Translations under genes and position numbers: made by a program
The notes under the pieces: model-generated
The model's database searches: none
What the model saw: the letters and a program-made list of their open reading frames with translations, nothing else
Told to the model about the DNA's origin: nothing
Virus record (IMG/VR): IMGVR_UViG_3300001419_000001
Location: 13,397 to 67,122 of that record
Direction: 5' to 3' (one strand)
DNA from: a virus
DNA length: 53,726 nt
Part shown: in pieces, positions 24,701-33,345 of the stretch
Position numbering within the stretch: the first letter of the stretch is position 1
How the letters are laid out: each line of letters starts with the position of its first letter

Positions 24701-27700
24701 TTGACTCCTCTTTTAGCAAAATAAAACAACATGTCAATGTAATGTTTTTCTTGTAATGTCTTGCCCTCAATACCAATCATCTTGCCAAATTCAAGATAAG
24801 ATCTTGATTCAGCCGATACGCTGTCGTGAAATGACCATAGTTGGGTCAATGCTTGATACATGTTCAATGCGTGTGACTGAGCCAATACATATTCTTTTCT
24901 TTCTTGTCCCGGCTTGTTTTTAAGTTTAGCCATTTTTCTAACGTAAGGACTGATTGCAAGATTGTTGATTTTCCAAATGGTATATAGTTTTGCCCAGTTC
25001 TGTTCTTCTACAAGATCTTTATGACCATGGGTCATGCCAAATTTTTCAAGAGTGTATTGAAGGTTGTTGGCTCTCAACTCCAATCGTCTAGATGTGTTTC
25101 CAGTTGTCATCTCATAGATGCCATCAACTGGTGTGGGATAGACATATGGAGCCTTGGAGTTTTTGTACCTATTGGCATATCCTCTTGCTTCAGATGGAAT
25201 AACATCATTGACAGAAGTTATCTCTTTGTCCATTCTAGCTACCTTGTCTGCTTTGGCATCTTGGATCAACTTATTATAGAACATCTGTTGAAGTGACATG
25301 ATGCCTCTTTCCTGCCAAGGAATGGCTGCATACTCTGGCCTGAATGCACCAAGCCCCTTGATGCTTTTTTCTGATCCGGGGTTGTATTCAATATCCATTG
25401 CAGTATTAAGTGTTCTAGATGGGTCAACCAAGAATCGGATTGCATTCTTAAGCAAGCCACCATTGCTTCTTCTTAAATCAATTGCGTCTTTTGATAAACT
25501 TGGTTCATTGCGAATATAGTCAATATATGATTGGTCTTCTCTAGTTGATCGCTCATACCACTCTTGCATAAATCCTTCTCTTGTTTCGGATTCAGCCATG
25601 TTGTAGTTACCAAACTTTGGTGCATATCGTGGTGATAGTTGCATAGCAATATGTCTTGCCATAAGTTTTTGCACCTCAAGTTCAGCCTTATCTCTACTCA
25701 ATTTGCTAAGATTGTTTTTATTGAATCCCCACATGGCATACTTCTGATCATCTTTTCCACCGGGGGTATTTTCTCTTTCGACTGATGACAGTTCTGAGTT
25801 GATAGGTTGGAACTTATGCCCAACAAAATACCCACGCCCACCACTTGAATCAAACCCCATTGTAAAATAGACATTGAAATCTTCAAAACCAAGAATATCC
25901 GATTCCTCAATGCGACGGCCAAGGATATCGGAATGTTCTTGTATTCTACCTCTTATGCCATCATTCTCGATACCTCTTAATCTAAAGGGAACTCTTTGCA
26001 ATGCATTCAATGCTATTAGAGTAGGTGTTGTCTTATACCATTCTTCTTTGCCCATTAGAATAATATTAAGTTTCCTTGCTTGCTCATCTCCCAGTTTAAT
26101 AAGCCCATCTTCAGTTTTTTCTAAACCACCAACAAACTCTATTGCTTTATCAATTCTTTCTTGATATTCGGCTCTTACTGTTTTAATATCAAGTTTTCTA
26201 ATTTCAGCAATAAATTTAATTCTTTCTTCAATGGCTTCTTGTAAGAAATTTAAGGAGAACATTCTTTCTGCGGTTATAGTGTAACCATTTTCCTTAGCCT
26301 TTTGTCTAAGATTTTTTGTCCAATCTTTTTGGTATACATCCCGCAATTCTGTTGATATTGCCGCTGCTAATTGTTGTCTTTGCTCAGAAGTAACACCACC
26401 CAATGCTTCATCTAGAATATTGAATTGAAGATATGCTTTGGTGTTCATCAAGTGTTGAGCAATAAAATCTGCATCAACTCCCGTAAGTCCTACTGGTTTG
26501 GATTCAGACATCCAATTTTCAATACCCTCTCTAACTGCTTTCAACCCACCAGAATATAGTCTAGCAATAACTGCATTCTTAAAACCTTCTCTTGCTTCTT
26601 GAGCAGATTCTGTTAAAAACTCTTTTAGTCTTCGTGCCTGCTCCGTTCCATTTGTATCTTTCTGTGAGATATATACCTTTTCAATTTGATCAAGACTATC
26701 ACGCAAGAGAGTTACGGCTTCTTGGTATCTATCTTTTGCTTCATCCTCAAGACCAATATCTCTTAACATGTCATCCAACCTAGATCCATCTTTGTCAAGG
26801 TACATCAAAGACAAAGCAGCCATGTGGTGGGCACCGTTCATGTTGAAGTCAAAGTAATTACTTCTACTAAAACCACCCTCTTTATATGCTTTGATTCCTC
26901 TTTCAAGTGATTGATATAAAATATCTTCGCCTAAAAATGGATATGTTTTGACATGAGCAAACAATGGACCCATACCCGAAAGAACTGCGGTTGCTGACAA
27001 CGACCCCGGAGAAAGTGCATCTTCCTTGAACATTCTATTTTTGGTATTTTCATCCAAGAATATTTTTGCTCCGGGTGCATATGTCATTGAGTCGTGTTGC
27101 CAAAGAAGTAGCAACTCTGGCATATCCAATAGTGCTTCAATTGTCCTTGCCCTAAGATCTTCAATTGTTGGTAGTTTATTAGATAAAGCCCTGTTATTTG
27201 TATTTGGATTCAAGCCCATTGATAACAGATCTGGTCTTCTATCGGTTAAGACTTCATCTGGATCTTCTGTGAGATTCTTGTAGGCATTGATAACAGACTC
27301 TGGATCGTCGATGTCGGAATTAAGAATATGTTGAATGCGTTGTCTTAATCTGTAATCTACAAATGCAGATTCAATGTCTGGCAATGCCCTTGGGAAAATA
27401 TGATGGACCTCACCAACAACCGGTGCCCTAAAGATAAGAGACTGATATACCTTCCTATCTGGTTTACCGCCTGATGACAATAGGTGTCTATTAGCCCTAG
27501 CACTTATTTCTTCACTAGGTTTAGAATTTAATGATGGTTTAAATCCTTGCCGGTGGTTTGTAATAATTTGTGCAATACCACGACCAAGGCTTGTTGCTAC
27601 GGCATAGTCAATGTTTCCATTTCCAAAATCAACAATATCAAAGTCTTTCAAATCACTGTACTTCTTGATTGTGGCAATGAGGAATTCCATAATGTAGTCA

Positions 27701-30633
27701 TCTTCTCGGTTTGTTGATTCTTGCGGCTTGAAGTTCTCTGCTTCTGCAAGTTCAGCAAGTCTTTTCTGATAGGATCTACCTAGTTGTTCCTTGAATCCAT
27801 CAACAACAGCACTGATGTATTGGTTCCTTTGGTCTTTTTCATTCCCTTCTGCAAACTCAATGCCCGGAATCAATCCGTTTTTATCTGCTCCTATAATCCC
27901 AATTGGAAGTCTACTGTCGTTGCTTAGATAAGTACTCTTGTTGATTTCCTTAGCAGCCTCCGCATTTAACTTGGAAATCTTAACGGCTGTCATGTATGCC
28001 TGTTGTTCTGGCGTAAGACCTTCTTTAATAACCTTAGATAGAACTCTTCCAAAGGCTTCAGTGTTTGGCGCAAATCTTAAGGATGCAGCCATAAGAGCCA
28101 TTACAATTGGTTGGGCTTTGTCAAGATCTATGACCGTTTTGTTGTTTTCTTCTTGTCCAAGGAAACTATCAAATGCCGTTGCCATTGTTCTACCTAATGC
28201 TGTTGTAGTCCACTGTGCAACAGATTCAGATATGCCATTATAGGTAGATGAGTGTTGTGTAACGGATGCCCAAGTAGGCACTAGTTCCTCAATAGTTACA
28301 GCATAGACGTTCCTGTTGGTGTGTCTGACTCTGACAGAAGCACCGTTTCTTTCCTGCATGGCCCTGAACACTTGAATGTTTAATGCTCCATCAGCCAGTG
28401 AATATGTTTCCAGTCTTTGTCTTGCCTGATCAGAAGTTACTTTGTTGATGTCCTCGACAATTATTTCCTTTTCTTCTGCGGACAATACTTCATCTGGTAT
28501 TGCAGAAAGATCTTCAATGGTTACTGTCTGATCAAGAGATCTTTTCTTCAACAATGGAGGCATGTAGTTATCTTCTGTCTTAAACTCAGATACACCTACT
28601 GCTGATGCCACATTGCCCAACTTATACATCTGGCTAGTGGCATTTGTTGAGTTCTCCGTTGTGCTTCGGAATGCCCTCATGTTTTGGAATATATCGAAAC
28701 TACGAAGCATGATCCTAGATGCCATTTCGGTTGCTTCTCGTGTTCCAATCTTTTGAGCAATGGCATATAGATCAAATGCGTTGCCGTTATATGTTACCAA
28801 AGCCATGCCTTGGTTTTGTTTTGATTCAATCTCAACCAATAGATCCATCAACTCTTCGCTGGTAAATGCCACACCATCTGCACTTGATCGAACAGAACTA
28901 GGATCTTTCTCCCTGCCCTCTTCTGTAAAGATGACGGTGTGGATGTTTTTATCACCATCCAAATATGTTTCAAGACCCAATGAAAAGACTTTTGTGTTCT
29001 TCTTCCAGTTTACTGGATCGGTAAACTCTGGGGATGATAGCACATCTTCATCCAATCCTAGTTCTTTTAGCAGAGTTTTTGTTATACTGAGAATCTCATC
29101 ATATGACATGTCTCCAGCACTGGTATCCGAATCTCTCCACTGAATTGCCTTCTTAAACAATATAGTAGCATCTACGTCATCAATCTTTGGGATTTGGCTG
29201 ATGATCTTGGCAATAAATGCTATATCGACAAACCTTCCAAATTGGGGCAGTCTTCGATATGTTTCCATTCGAGATAGCAATGACTTTAATGCTCGATAGA
29301 GAACCTCTCCGTCTTTTTCTCCAAGGACATTCTTGCTTGGGATCTTGCCCGGTGTAGAATCTCTTATGCTTTCTGCCAGTGACTTGTCAGGTATCAGTAG
29401 CATCTGTCCATCTGTTTCGTCAATGATCCCCTCTATTGTTGGATCATTCAGTGATGAAGCAAGTTCATCAAGGGATTCCTCATCTGCAAAATCAGTATCC
29501 GCAATGAATTTTTCTCTAGATCCTGCATACTCAAAGGAAAGGCTCTTCCACTCTTTGAACAACTCATTGACCTTTTTTCTGGTAAGCGGCTTGTTTTTGT
29601 CCACCCGTTGCATTACAAAATTCTCACCCAATACTTTAGCAAGCAAGGCTGATTCAATTGTATTACTTTCCTTGAACATTTCTTCAATGACATCTTCCCT
29701 GAATGAAATGTCTCTCTTCATTTCTTCTATGTCTTTGGCTATGCTTGCTAGAGTTTGTGGAACACTGTCAATGAATGAGTCCAAGGAAACTCCTCGGTAG
29801 ATACCAAAGTCTTTTGACAACTGATCAATAAGATCTCGCTTTTGTTTGATCAATTCTGCCAATGCTTTTCTTTCTGATGGGTTTCTTTGTTTAAATTGCT
29901 CTACTACTTTATTAGACTTCTTTTCCAGTTCTTTTATTTTCTTTACAATCTCTGACGCTTGCTTCTTTAATGCTCCCTTTCGTTTAGAATTTTTTTCAGA
30001 GTCAATTTTATTATTGATTCTTTGTAATCTTTTGCCTAACTTAACCAACTCTAGTCTGTTTTCGTTGATTGCTTTAGGCTTGTTTTGATTTAGAAGCATT
30101 ACAATTGTGTCGATATCTTGATTTAGATCATCCAATTTCAACTCTAGTTCATTAAGTTTAGCATTGTCTTGCCCTCGTCTGTTATTTGCCTCGGCTCTTT
30201 CTCTTGCTTTTCTAAGAAGAGTTGCTAAACGGTTTGCCTTTACCTCATCTCCAGAATCACGATATCGTTGGATCATGCTCTCTGCTGTTTCAAACCTAGT
30301 TATTTTTGGTTGTGGACCCCCTCTGTTTGATTTCTTATAGACCAACACTCTAAGTCTTTCAGTCTCACCTTGTGAAAGAATACTAGAAATTCTTGGTATA
30401 CCGGCATCAAAGCCTCGTCTTGCCTTTTCAATCAGTCCATCCAATTCTCGTTGCTCATCTGCATTCAGCCCTTTGGGTTGCACCAATCTAGCATATCCAG
30501 CAGGATCGCTAAGTGCTGCCTCCACATGGGCAAGGTCTGCTGCAATTTGATTTGCATTCAATCCTCTGCCTTCTAGTTGAGTGCGTCTTTCATCAAGAAT
30601 TTTTTGTATAAGTTCTGGTGAGCATGGGTCCAT
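18793..30633 (-). CDS. Giant 3946-aa virion-type protein with RNAP-like, metallopeptidase-like and nuclease-like segments
   Basis: An intact 11.8-kb frame, AAGGAG 6 nt before the ATG, following the internal-protein genes. Residues 140-270 are strongly charged coiled coil. VFSLGLETY (about 550) with VTYNGNAFDLYA (about 613) resembles Exo I/II of DnaQ-type exonucleases. VHHIFPR (H1077-H1078) resembles an HNH start. DFNMNGAHHMAAL (D1262, H1270) and R1348-x3-K1352-x7-Y1360 match single-subunit RNAP motifs A and B 90 residues apart (94 in T7); FDSSGG (D1595) is a possible motif C lacking the usual His. AHEISH (H2517-H2521) is a zinc-metallopeptidase motif. The C-terminal 300 residues have several hydrophobic helices and a Pro/Gln-rich tail. 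It is probably packaged and ejected, like N4 vRNAP or other large polyvalent phage proteins. Every enzymatic label is tentative. Confidence 0.75.
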   Translation of the reverse strand: MDPCSPELIQKILDERRTQLEGRGLNANQIAADLAHVEAALSDPAGYARLVQPKGLNADEQRELDGLIEKARRGFDAGIPRISSILSQGETERLRVLVYKKSNRGGPQPKITRFETAESMIQRYRDSGDEVKANRLATLLRKARERAEANNRRGQDNAKLNELELKLDDLNQDIDTIVMLLNQNKPKAINENRLELVKLGKRLQRINNKIDSEKNSKRKGALKKQASEIVKKIKELEKKSNKVVEQFKQRNPSERKALAELIKQKRDLIDQLSKDFGIYRGVSLDSFIDSVPQTLASIAKDIEEMKRDISFREDVIEEMFKESNTIESALLAKVLGENFVMQRVDKNKPLTRKKVNELFKEWKSLSFEYAGSREKFIADTDFADEESLDELASSLNDPTIEGIIDETDGQMLLIPDKSLAESIRDSTPGKIPSKNVLGEKDGEVLYRALKSLLSRMETYRRLPQFGRFVDIAFIAKIISQIPKIDDVDATILFKKAIQWRDSDTSAGDMSYDEILSITKTLLKELGLDEDVLSSPEFTDPVNWKKNTKVFSLGLETYLDGDKNIHTVIFTEEGREKDPSSVRSSADGVAFTSEELMDLLVEIESKQNQGMALVTYNGNAFDLYAIAQKIGTREATEMASRIMLRSFDIFQNMRAFRSTTENSTNATSQMYKLGNVASAVGVSEFKTEDNYMPPLLKKRSLDQTVTIEDLSAIPDEVLSAEEKEIIVEDINKVTSDQARQRLETYSLADGALNIQVFRAMQERNGASVRVRHTNRNVYAVTIEELVPTWASVTQHSSTYNGISESVAQWTTTALGRTMATAFDSFLGQEENNKTVIDLDKAQPIVMALMAASLRFAPNTEAFGRVLSKVIKEGLTPEQQAYMTAVKISKLNAEAAKEINKSTYLSNDSRLPIGIIGADKNGLIPGIEFAEGNEKDQRNQYISAVVDGFKEQLGRSYQKRLAELAEAENFKPQESTNREDDYIMEFLIATIKKYSDLKDFDIVDFGNGNIDYAVATSLGRGIAQIITNHRQGFKPSLNSKPSEEISARANRHLLSSGGKPDRKVYQSLIFRAPVVGEVHHIFPRALPDIESAFVDYRLRQRIQHILNSDIDDPESVINAYKNLTEDPDEVLTDRRPDLLSMGLNPNTNNRALSNKLPTIEDLRARTIEALLDMPELLLLWQHDSMTYAPGAKIFLDENTKNRMFKEDALSPGSLSATAVLSGMGPLFAHVKTYPFLGEDILYQSLERGIKAYKEGGFSRSNYFDFNMNGAHHMAALSLMYLDKDGSRLDDMLRDIGLEDEAKDRYQEAVTLLRDSLDQIEKVYISQKDTNGTEQARRLKEFLTESAQEAREGFKNAVIARLYSGGLKAVREGIENWMSESKPVGLTGVDADFIAQHLMNTKAYLQFNILDEALGGVTSEQRQQLAAAISTELRDVYQKDWTKNLRQKAKENGYTITAERMFSLNFLQEAIEERIKFIAEIRKLDIKTVRAEYQERIDKAIEFVGGLEKTEDGLIKLGDEQARKLNIILMGKEEWYKTTPTLIALNALQRVPFRLRGIENDGIRGRIQEHSDILGRRIEESDILGFEDFNVYFTMGFDSSGGRGYFVGHKFQPINSELSSVERENTPGGKDDQKYAMWGFNKNNLSKLSRDKAELEVQKLMARHIAMQLSPRYAPKFGNYNMAESETREGFMQEWYERSTREDQSYIDYIRNEPSLSKDAIDLRRSNGGLLKNAIRFLVDPSRTLNTAMDIEYNPGSEKSIKGLGAFRPEYAAIPWQERGIMSLQQMFYNKLIQDAKADKVARMDKEITSVNDVIPSEARGYANRYKNSKAPYVYPTPVDGIYEMTTGNTSRRLELRANNLQYTLEKFGMTHGHKDLVEEQNWAKLYTIWKINNLAISPYVRKMAKLKNKPGQERKEYVLAQSHALNMYQALTQLWSFHDSVSAESRSYLEFGKMIGIEGKTLQEKHYIDMLFYFAKRGVNVLKPITLGLEPTNNIVASGEPSSDERSTRITTLTVQSIDSLQMIYNVVYETEGRKIATEYMKKVDPENFKSLEKDGNGFVLLSSVPKEHQQAVFREIFTSDRTQRREEFDLYLFIDEVTQETQIGNKIDFDNAKNPKARGRDGGMPRFDTSRTNGNTIYKLTPEDLQNMFTQLQNQVLLYNTELATALGTDIGMVDNENMVFMNAERRRFYETQRMAYADEMDILSILHSRSTSPLRTTYNVGMSGDFGLPVEVYDAGFYVAGKDADPRGTAFDRAWQGKISRAIETARMYGLTEEAERLETLLTSDNKYLIPAIIIMSQVEEREARLQRLRSYVGSAMDNKQFEKIYRDASLFINDYLNAVTRDVPRNKFSHQAKRFVELNGPIEVINISPKVLKAIGVEDTSSREEVQLAKQALENANKQYTQEAGILLTDNNIETLVEDDGLTDAFQSNGQHIEIQISALVQQGAITEETAELYRGMFGIILTHNKEFANNLSIVLDPSLERAGLSQRYGDRFVIKLNPQLLKRRAVPEALEVMAHEISHIARLRHLETESEAYRGFIAAFRTKEGKEAITDMVTSMYAGDKGEINALLDHYTTNAEEFLAEWGAFVLISRTINNKSVINNINKLREKYNVVDEATSWWERAFNRIKRIASSITQRMQVFRQSNRKAMEYMDNLVEVMFNFGNTYSTSRAAVDNITGTFGTPLVELERGTGIIDSDKIVDLLGKYNTVDALESRVEYLSEEEQATLINYKNELAELPANTILGLDTKEYIETINRLVQYGSETGQVEITRKPRSKDERIALATFVLERISKIRGVRPDNLSVISRLVRDMPKATRVRNWIIETFLTGTARKVGEQGKLGGGLGGGSSANLTYASAESILVALGFIMNTVKGGGIFSEKVGGILQDKNYIEQWSRPVVLMSERIKNSYNQREAQLIRSAAFYYMLLGKPSDRNQIPIGEDLTNEMFELAKQYAETYASNISNFVDLAVEYETYTSSFVSPEDMIALRINNTFFEKDSESAGRFEEALSKLYTKKVEDNMKDEGMVDVYSLYLSGGMFSISDAYSNNSPIEEFYNKIQSEIIKLNEAQRLILDEVESFAFELYKEKNPNTTLTLSSFKYSLKLNTTNSNWQAAKEHLLEAATRILRQANSGKSYSTIFKSLNSSQRNTIIKYLQGNLNNQVSESAVRQEQDIVRGRLPYIFYGSTKPPKYFKNNVLDKKNSPIRLRVLNLINSQGHSTVMPNAQSLDVTAKDIFIEASGLNPNERSILRNGFSTDLKSIIVGMERTMARSAYNRKAIQDLSGVRGVSFANLIEAIKGAKQDSDWDSVLDEVQRKHDLAIGAATRVIETQGSGEENFGLRAADFFTTALWGPNRNAAALINEGTLSTVVTTIYGGNPIAFMKDVVSGILPLFTNVISRKLGNRLLNNSIFTSVPQALFDIDTATRGFLEHQLITKDEEEAVSSLDQNGFKKTKPIKVKGAIDSFWKRIKDSHLIVEPALRAAMMRQAQVALIRRINKLEKYLDFIEQYDGPRGPEMYKRLEVEVGTTRILDLWGSEKLVVQYMHESGLLDRKTIKALKYIVTELNGISKTGILGREFFDISEIQRMIEESVTSRLFDKMPNSGGLTKNDLYEALNAVGKFQVSLMRQAITEGNTMDRQTEGRPILSFMNLYRSFPKLFVTQHALESYGRTTGGILATKVITAGFFDIIYNLALLWAVGVITEDDIERWKKEGPNIKDYTLLTTVVARNPFFTTRMLPSIVASLLPIIAGKTIAGDKISIYDMTLAGLPPAAAAILSGVAKSIQIGQDAINRDGEFSLGQATDFAARLIPFIDPITRYYIASVIDPEFKQNKNKTNRGRNTSPINVGNTLMDNQLETERSLFRAILNEAFPTGMKNLVQPMPSFMDAQMPPMPFQPPKATELLQNLQSPAEGVSEPPAAPQPQPTTTPSPMEGPRSINPAKPPEQLGGP

Positions 30634-30645
30634 ACTATCTCCTTG

Positions 30646-33345
30646 TTAACAATCCGTTCGTTTTCTTGCATCAGCAATAAACTGATCAAAGTCAGATTGA
30701 GGTTCTGTTTTAGTTAGATCAATTGGTGGGGTATCTGTTTCCGAAACACCTTCATCTACAGGTGTTGTGATTTGTTCTAAGGGTAATGTAGGCGTACCCT
30801 CGGCTTGTTCACTTGCTGGTGGTTTAGGAGTCTCAGGAGCAGCCTCAGGAGCAGCCTCAGGAGCAGCCTCAGGAGCAGCCTCAGGAGCAGCCTCAGGAGC
30901 AGCCTCAGGAGCAGCCTCAGGAGCAGCCTCAGGAGCAGGTCTAGTCGCTTGTGTTGCTTCCCTTTCTTCTATCAATCTTCTTACAATACTTAATGTATTT
31001 TTGTGTATGTTGGCATTTAGATTTTCAACCATGGTAATGCCTTCTTTAGCCAACTCTGTATCAATAACACCATCATCATCTCTGAAGATATCCAAGAACT
31101 CCAAGGCTTGTGCATTTTCATTATAACTATTAAGATCTATTTTTAAGTCTGGTAGATTTGTCTTTTCTCTTGCTGATTTATATATTTCAGTAATTCTTTC
31201 TGCTGCTTCTGTGATTGCTTCAGGATCAGCACTAATCTCTTCATAAGTATCTTGAATCAATTCTTTAAAGGCATCTATATCTGTTGATGCCAATCTCATA
31301 AGGTCGGTTTCTGAGATGCCTTTTTCCTCAAGTTTATTTCTCATAATGAACTCAATTGAAATAGCCCTTTGTAGAGCCTTCATGTCTTCATCACCAACAC
31401 GAATGTTTCTTTCTCTTAGACGATCTACTGTATGGGTATGCAGAAGAATGGCTGCTTCTTCTGTTGTCAATTGCACGCCTTCTGGGACAGAATCAAACAC
31501 TGAACTGATTATGGAATTGAGATCAATGTTGACACCCTTGTTGGCTGCTTGTCGTTGAAGGGCTGACTGCAATCGTATTACACTTAATGGCATTGACTTA
31601 TCCCCAGTCATCTGCTGCCAAGCGAAGTGTTGATGGAGTTGAAGGAATGCATTGAAATACGTCTCTTGGATAACCTCAATTGGTACATCCTTCACATTGA
31701 GGTTTGCTTGTAACTCAATCATTTGCTTGAGAGCAGGGTCTATTTTTCTGGTTGCCTTATCCCAAAGTGCTGGACCAATTTGATCAGCACCTATTCCTTC
31801 AATTGCCTGTCCCAATCCCAAGTTGATTCCCCTGAAAACTTTTCCAAATACTATCTGACCAACACCCTCTTCAAGCATTTCACCCCAAAGTCTTCCACTG
31901 CTCCATTCCATATTGTCTGTAATCTGGTTTTGTATATTGTACAAGGCACCTTCTACAAGACCTTGCCCAAAGTCAGTGAAAACCGAAGTCATGAACTTAC
32001 CCGCAGTAACCTCTGATCCCCATTGTACACCTTCAACAGCCAGTCTTCTTGATAGGATACTGTTGGTTACAATATAACCCCAGTTACTTGGGACCATGAG
32101 TGCTTGGTATGTTCTTAGATTCTGCAACAATGAGTTTGTTTTCTTTGTGGCATTGGCTAGATCTCTGGCATTGTCAGCCATCCTAGCAGCACTGTATACT
32201 CCTCTGCTTAAAGATCTTGCTTTGTTTGCTCTGACTAGTGTTGTAACGGCTCCTACGCCTGCGTAGCCGCCTGCTGATGCTAGGGTAAGGGCAAGTTCTA
32301 CAGGCATGTCGGCAGATCTAAAACTCTGAATGATGAACTGTTTTGCAAAATCTAATTTATTCTCAACCCAGTTTTGATCTCTTGCTCTAGATGAAAGTAT
32401 TGCTTGGATGTGGGACATATCCACGGCTTCATTGATAGCGTATCTAAACTCCCAATGGTTTGGTGTCCTTAACAATTGTTCTACATTTACTCCAGCAACA
32501 TTTACTAGATATGAAGAGTAGTCTGGGTGGTATTCTTGCATGAGTTCCCAAGCCTTTTTAGCATCCCATCCTTCTTGTTTTTGCTCCCCAAATACTTGAG
32601 TTGGAAGGATCCCCTCTTCGCCAAACAAGGCTCTAATATTTTCAAATAAAAAGAAGTTTGTATCTACATCTTCCATTCCCTCTCGTCTATTATCGACAAA
32701 AGGAATGTAGTCAAGGATCTTTGCCCAAGTTGAATCATAGGCAGTTGATCGTTTTCTAAATGCTTCTTCTTCTGGGGTTAAGCGAGGAAACAACTCTGGG
32801 TTCTCTCTCTCAAGAGTTCCAAAGTATTGTTCTCCTATTGTGTATAATCTAGTAGTTCTATAGATAGATGGGGTTTCAACAGCAGATAAAGCAAGTTGGT
32901 TGAGTCTTCCGTAGGATGCTTGATCAAACGCTTGCTGCGGATCAATATCTCTAGAAACAAGGTTTCCCGTCTCTAAATCGAAACCAATAACAGGAGCCAG
33001 TGGACCAAGGTCTTTGCGTAGTTTCTTTTGGTTTTCTGTTAATCCACCAGAATTGTCTAACATTTTGTTTATAAAATCATATGATTCTTGTCTTGACTGG
33101 GCTTGTTGTTCTTTCATCTCTTGTTCTAATTGAGATCTTTGAACCATACTGGGATCTACGCTTTCATAAAAACTAGTATAAACAACAAGGTCTGAAACAA
33201 ATTTATTAAACTCTTCCATATTCTCATCTGTTTCTTCTGCTATGGATCCAGCCATCATATCGTATATTCTTTGGTTTTTTTCCTGCCTAAGCCTTTCTTG
33301 CTCAGATGGCTCGTTCTTCATTTTCCACCAGTCATATAAACTCAT
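30646..33345 (-). CDS. 899-aa probable internal virion protein with AAPE repeats
   Basis: An 899-aa protein between the muramidase-bearing internal protein (ATGA overlap) and the giant gene (12-nt gap), an arrangement that suggests a T7-like core or ejection protein. The first 150 residues are charged helices; residues about 345-500 include Ala/Leu-rich stretches (LALTLASAGGYAGVGAV) that might meet membrane. Near residues 803-838 is a run of AAPE repeats followed by a Pro/Thr-rich acidic tail, probably a flexible linker. No enzyme motif seen. Confidence 0.7.
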   Translation of the reverse strand: MSLYDWWKMKNEPSEQERLRQEKNQRIYDMMAGSIAEETDENMEEFNKFVSDLVVYTSFYESVDPSMVQRSQLEQEMKEQQAQSRQESYDFINKMLDNSGGLTENQKKLRKDLGPLAPVIGFDLETGNLVSRDIDPQQAFDQASYGRLNQLALSAVETPSIYRTTRLYTIGEQYFGTLERENPELFPRLTPEEEAFRKRSTAYDSTWAKILDYIPFVDNRREGMEDVDTNFFLFENIRALFGEEGILPTQVFGEQKQEGWDAKKAWELMQEYHPDYSSYLVNVAGVNVEQLLRTPNHWEFRYAINEAVDMSHIQAILSSRARDQNWVENKLDFAKQFIIQSFRSADMPVELALTLASAGGYAGVGAVTTLVRANKARSLSRGVYSAARMADNARDLANATKKTNSLLQNLRTYQALMVPSNWGYIVTNSILSRRLAVEGVQWGSEVTAGKFMTSVFTDFGQGLVEGALYNIQNQITDNMEWSSGRLWGEMLEEGVGQIVFGKVFRGINLGLGQAIEGIGADQIGPALWDKATRKIDPALKQMIELQANLNVKDVPIEVIQETYFNAFLQLHQHFAWQQMTGDKSMPLSVIRLQSALQRQAANKGVNIDLNSIISSVFDSVPEGVQLTTEEAAILLHTHTVDRLRERNIRVGDEDMKALQRAISIEFIMRNKLEEKGISETDLMRLASTDIDAFKELIQDTYEEISADPEAITEAAERITEIYKSAREKTNLPDLKIDLNSYNENAQALEFLDIFRDDDGVIDTELAKEGITMVENLNANIHKNTLSIVRRLIEEREATQATRPAPEAAPEAAPEAAPEAAPEAAPEAAPEAAPEAAPETPKPPASEQAEGTPTLPLEQITTPVDEGVSETDTPPIDLTKTEPQSDFDQFIADARKRTDC
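30833..30938. repeat. 12-bp tandem repeat coding for AAPE
   Basis: Eight exact copies of TCAGGAGCAGCC (plus strand) plus a partial ninth, in frame in the 899-aa gene. All copies are identical at the DNA level, which suggests recent slippage or gene conversion; the length probably varies between isolates. Confidence 0.95.
33242..33266. repeat. 25-bp exact repeat, copy B (copy A at 12878-12902)
   Basis: Identical over 25 bp to 12878-12902 and in the same orientation. It lies in the N-terminal coding part of the 899-aa gene, where it encodes IYDMMAGSI in a frame different from that used at copy A. Confidence 0.8.

Noticed and set aside
24830-24845. FHDSV in the giant protein (plus strand about 24830) as RNAP motif C
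   Set aside because: It is nearly 600 residues beyond the motif B candidate, much farther than in T7 or N4 enzymes, so it was not preferred.
25837-25851. DSSGGRGYFVG in the giant protein read as an RNAP T/DxxGR motif
   Set aside because: It lies after the motif A and B candidates, the wrong order, and no motif A follows at the proper distance. D1595 is kept only as a weak motif C candidate.
29333-29800. 155-codon open frame on the plus strand inside the giant gene, and other long plus-strand frames such as 12-kb and 39-kb ones
   Set aside because: They lie antisense to well-supported genes, are Ser/Leu-rich as expected for antisense frames, and lack ribosome sites.
30833-30938. Tandem repeat considered as a CRISPR array
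   Set aside because: The units are contiguous, only 12 bp long, with no spacers, and code in frame for AAPE.
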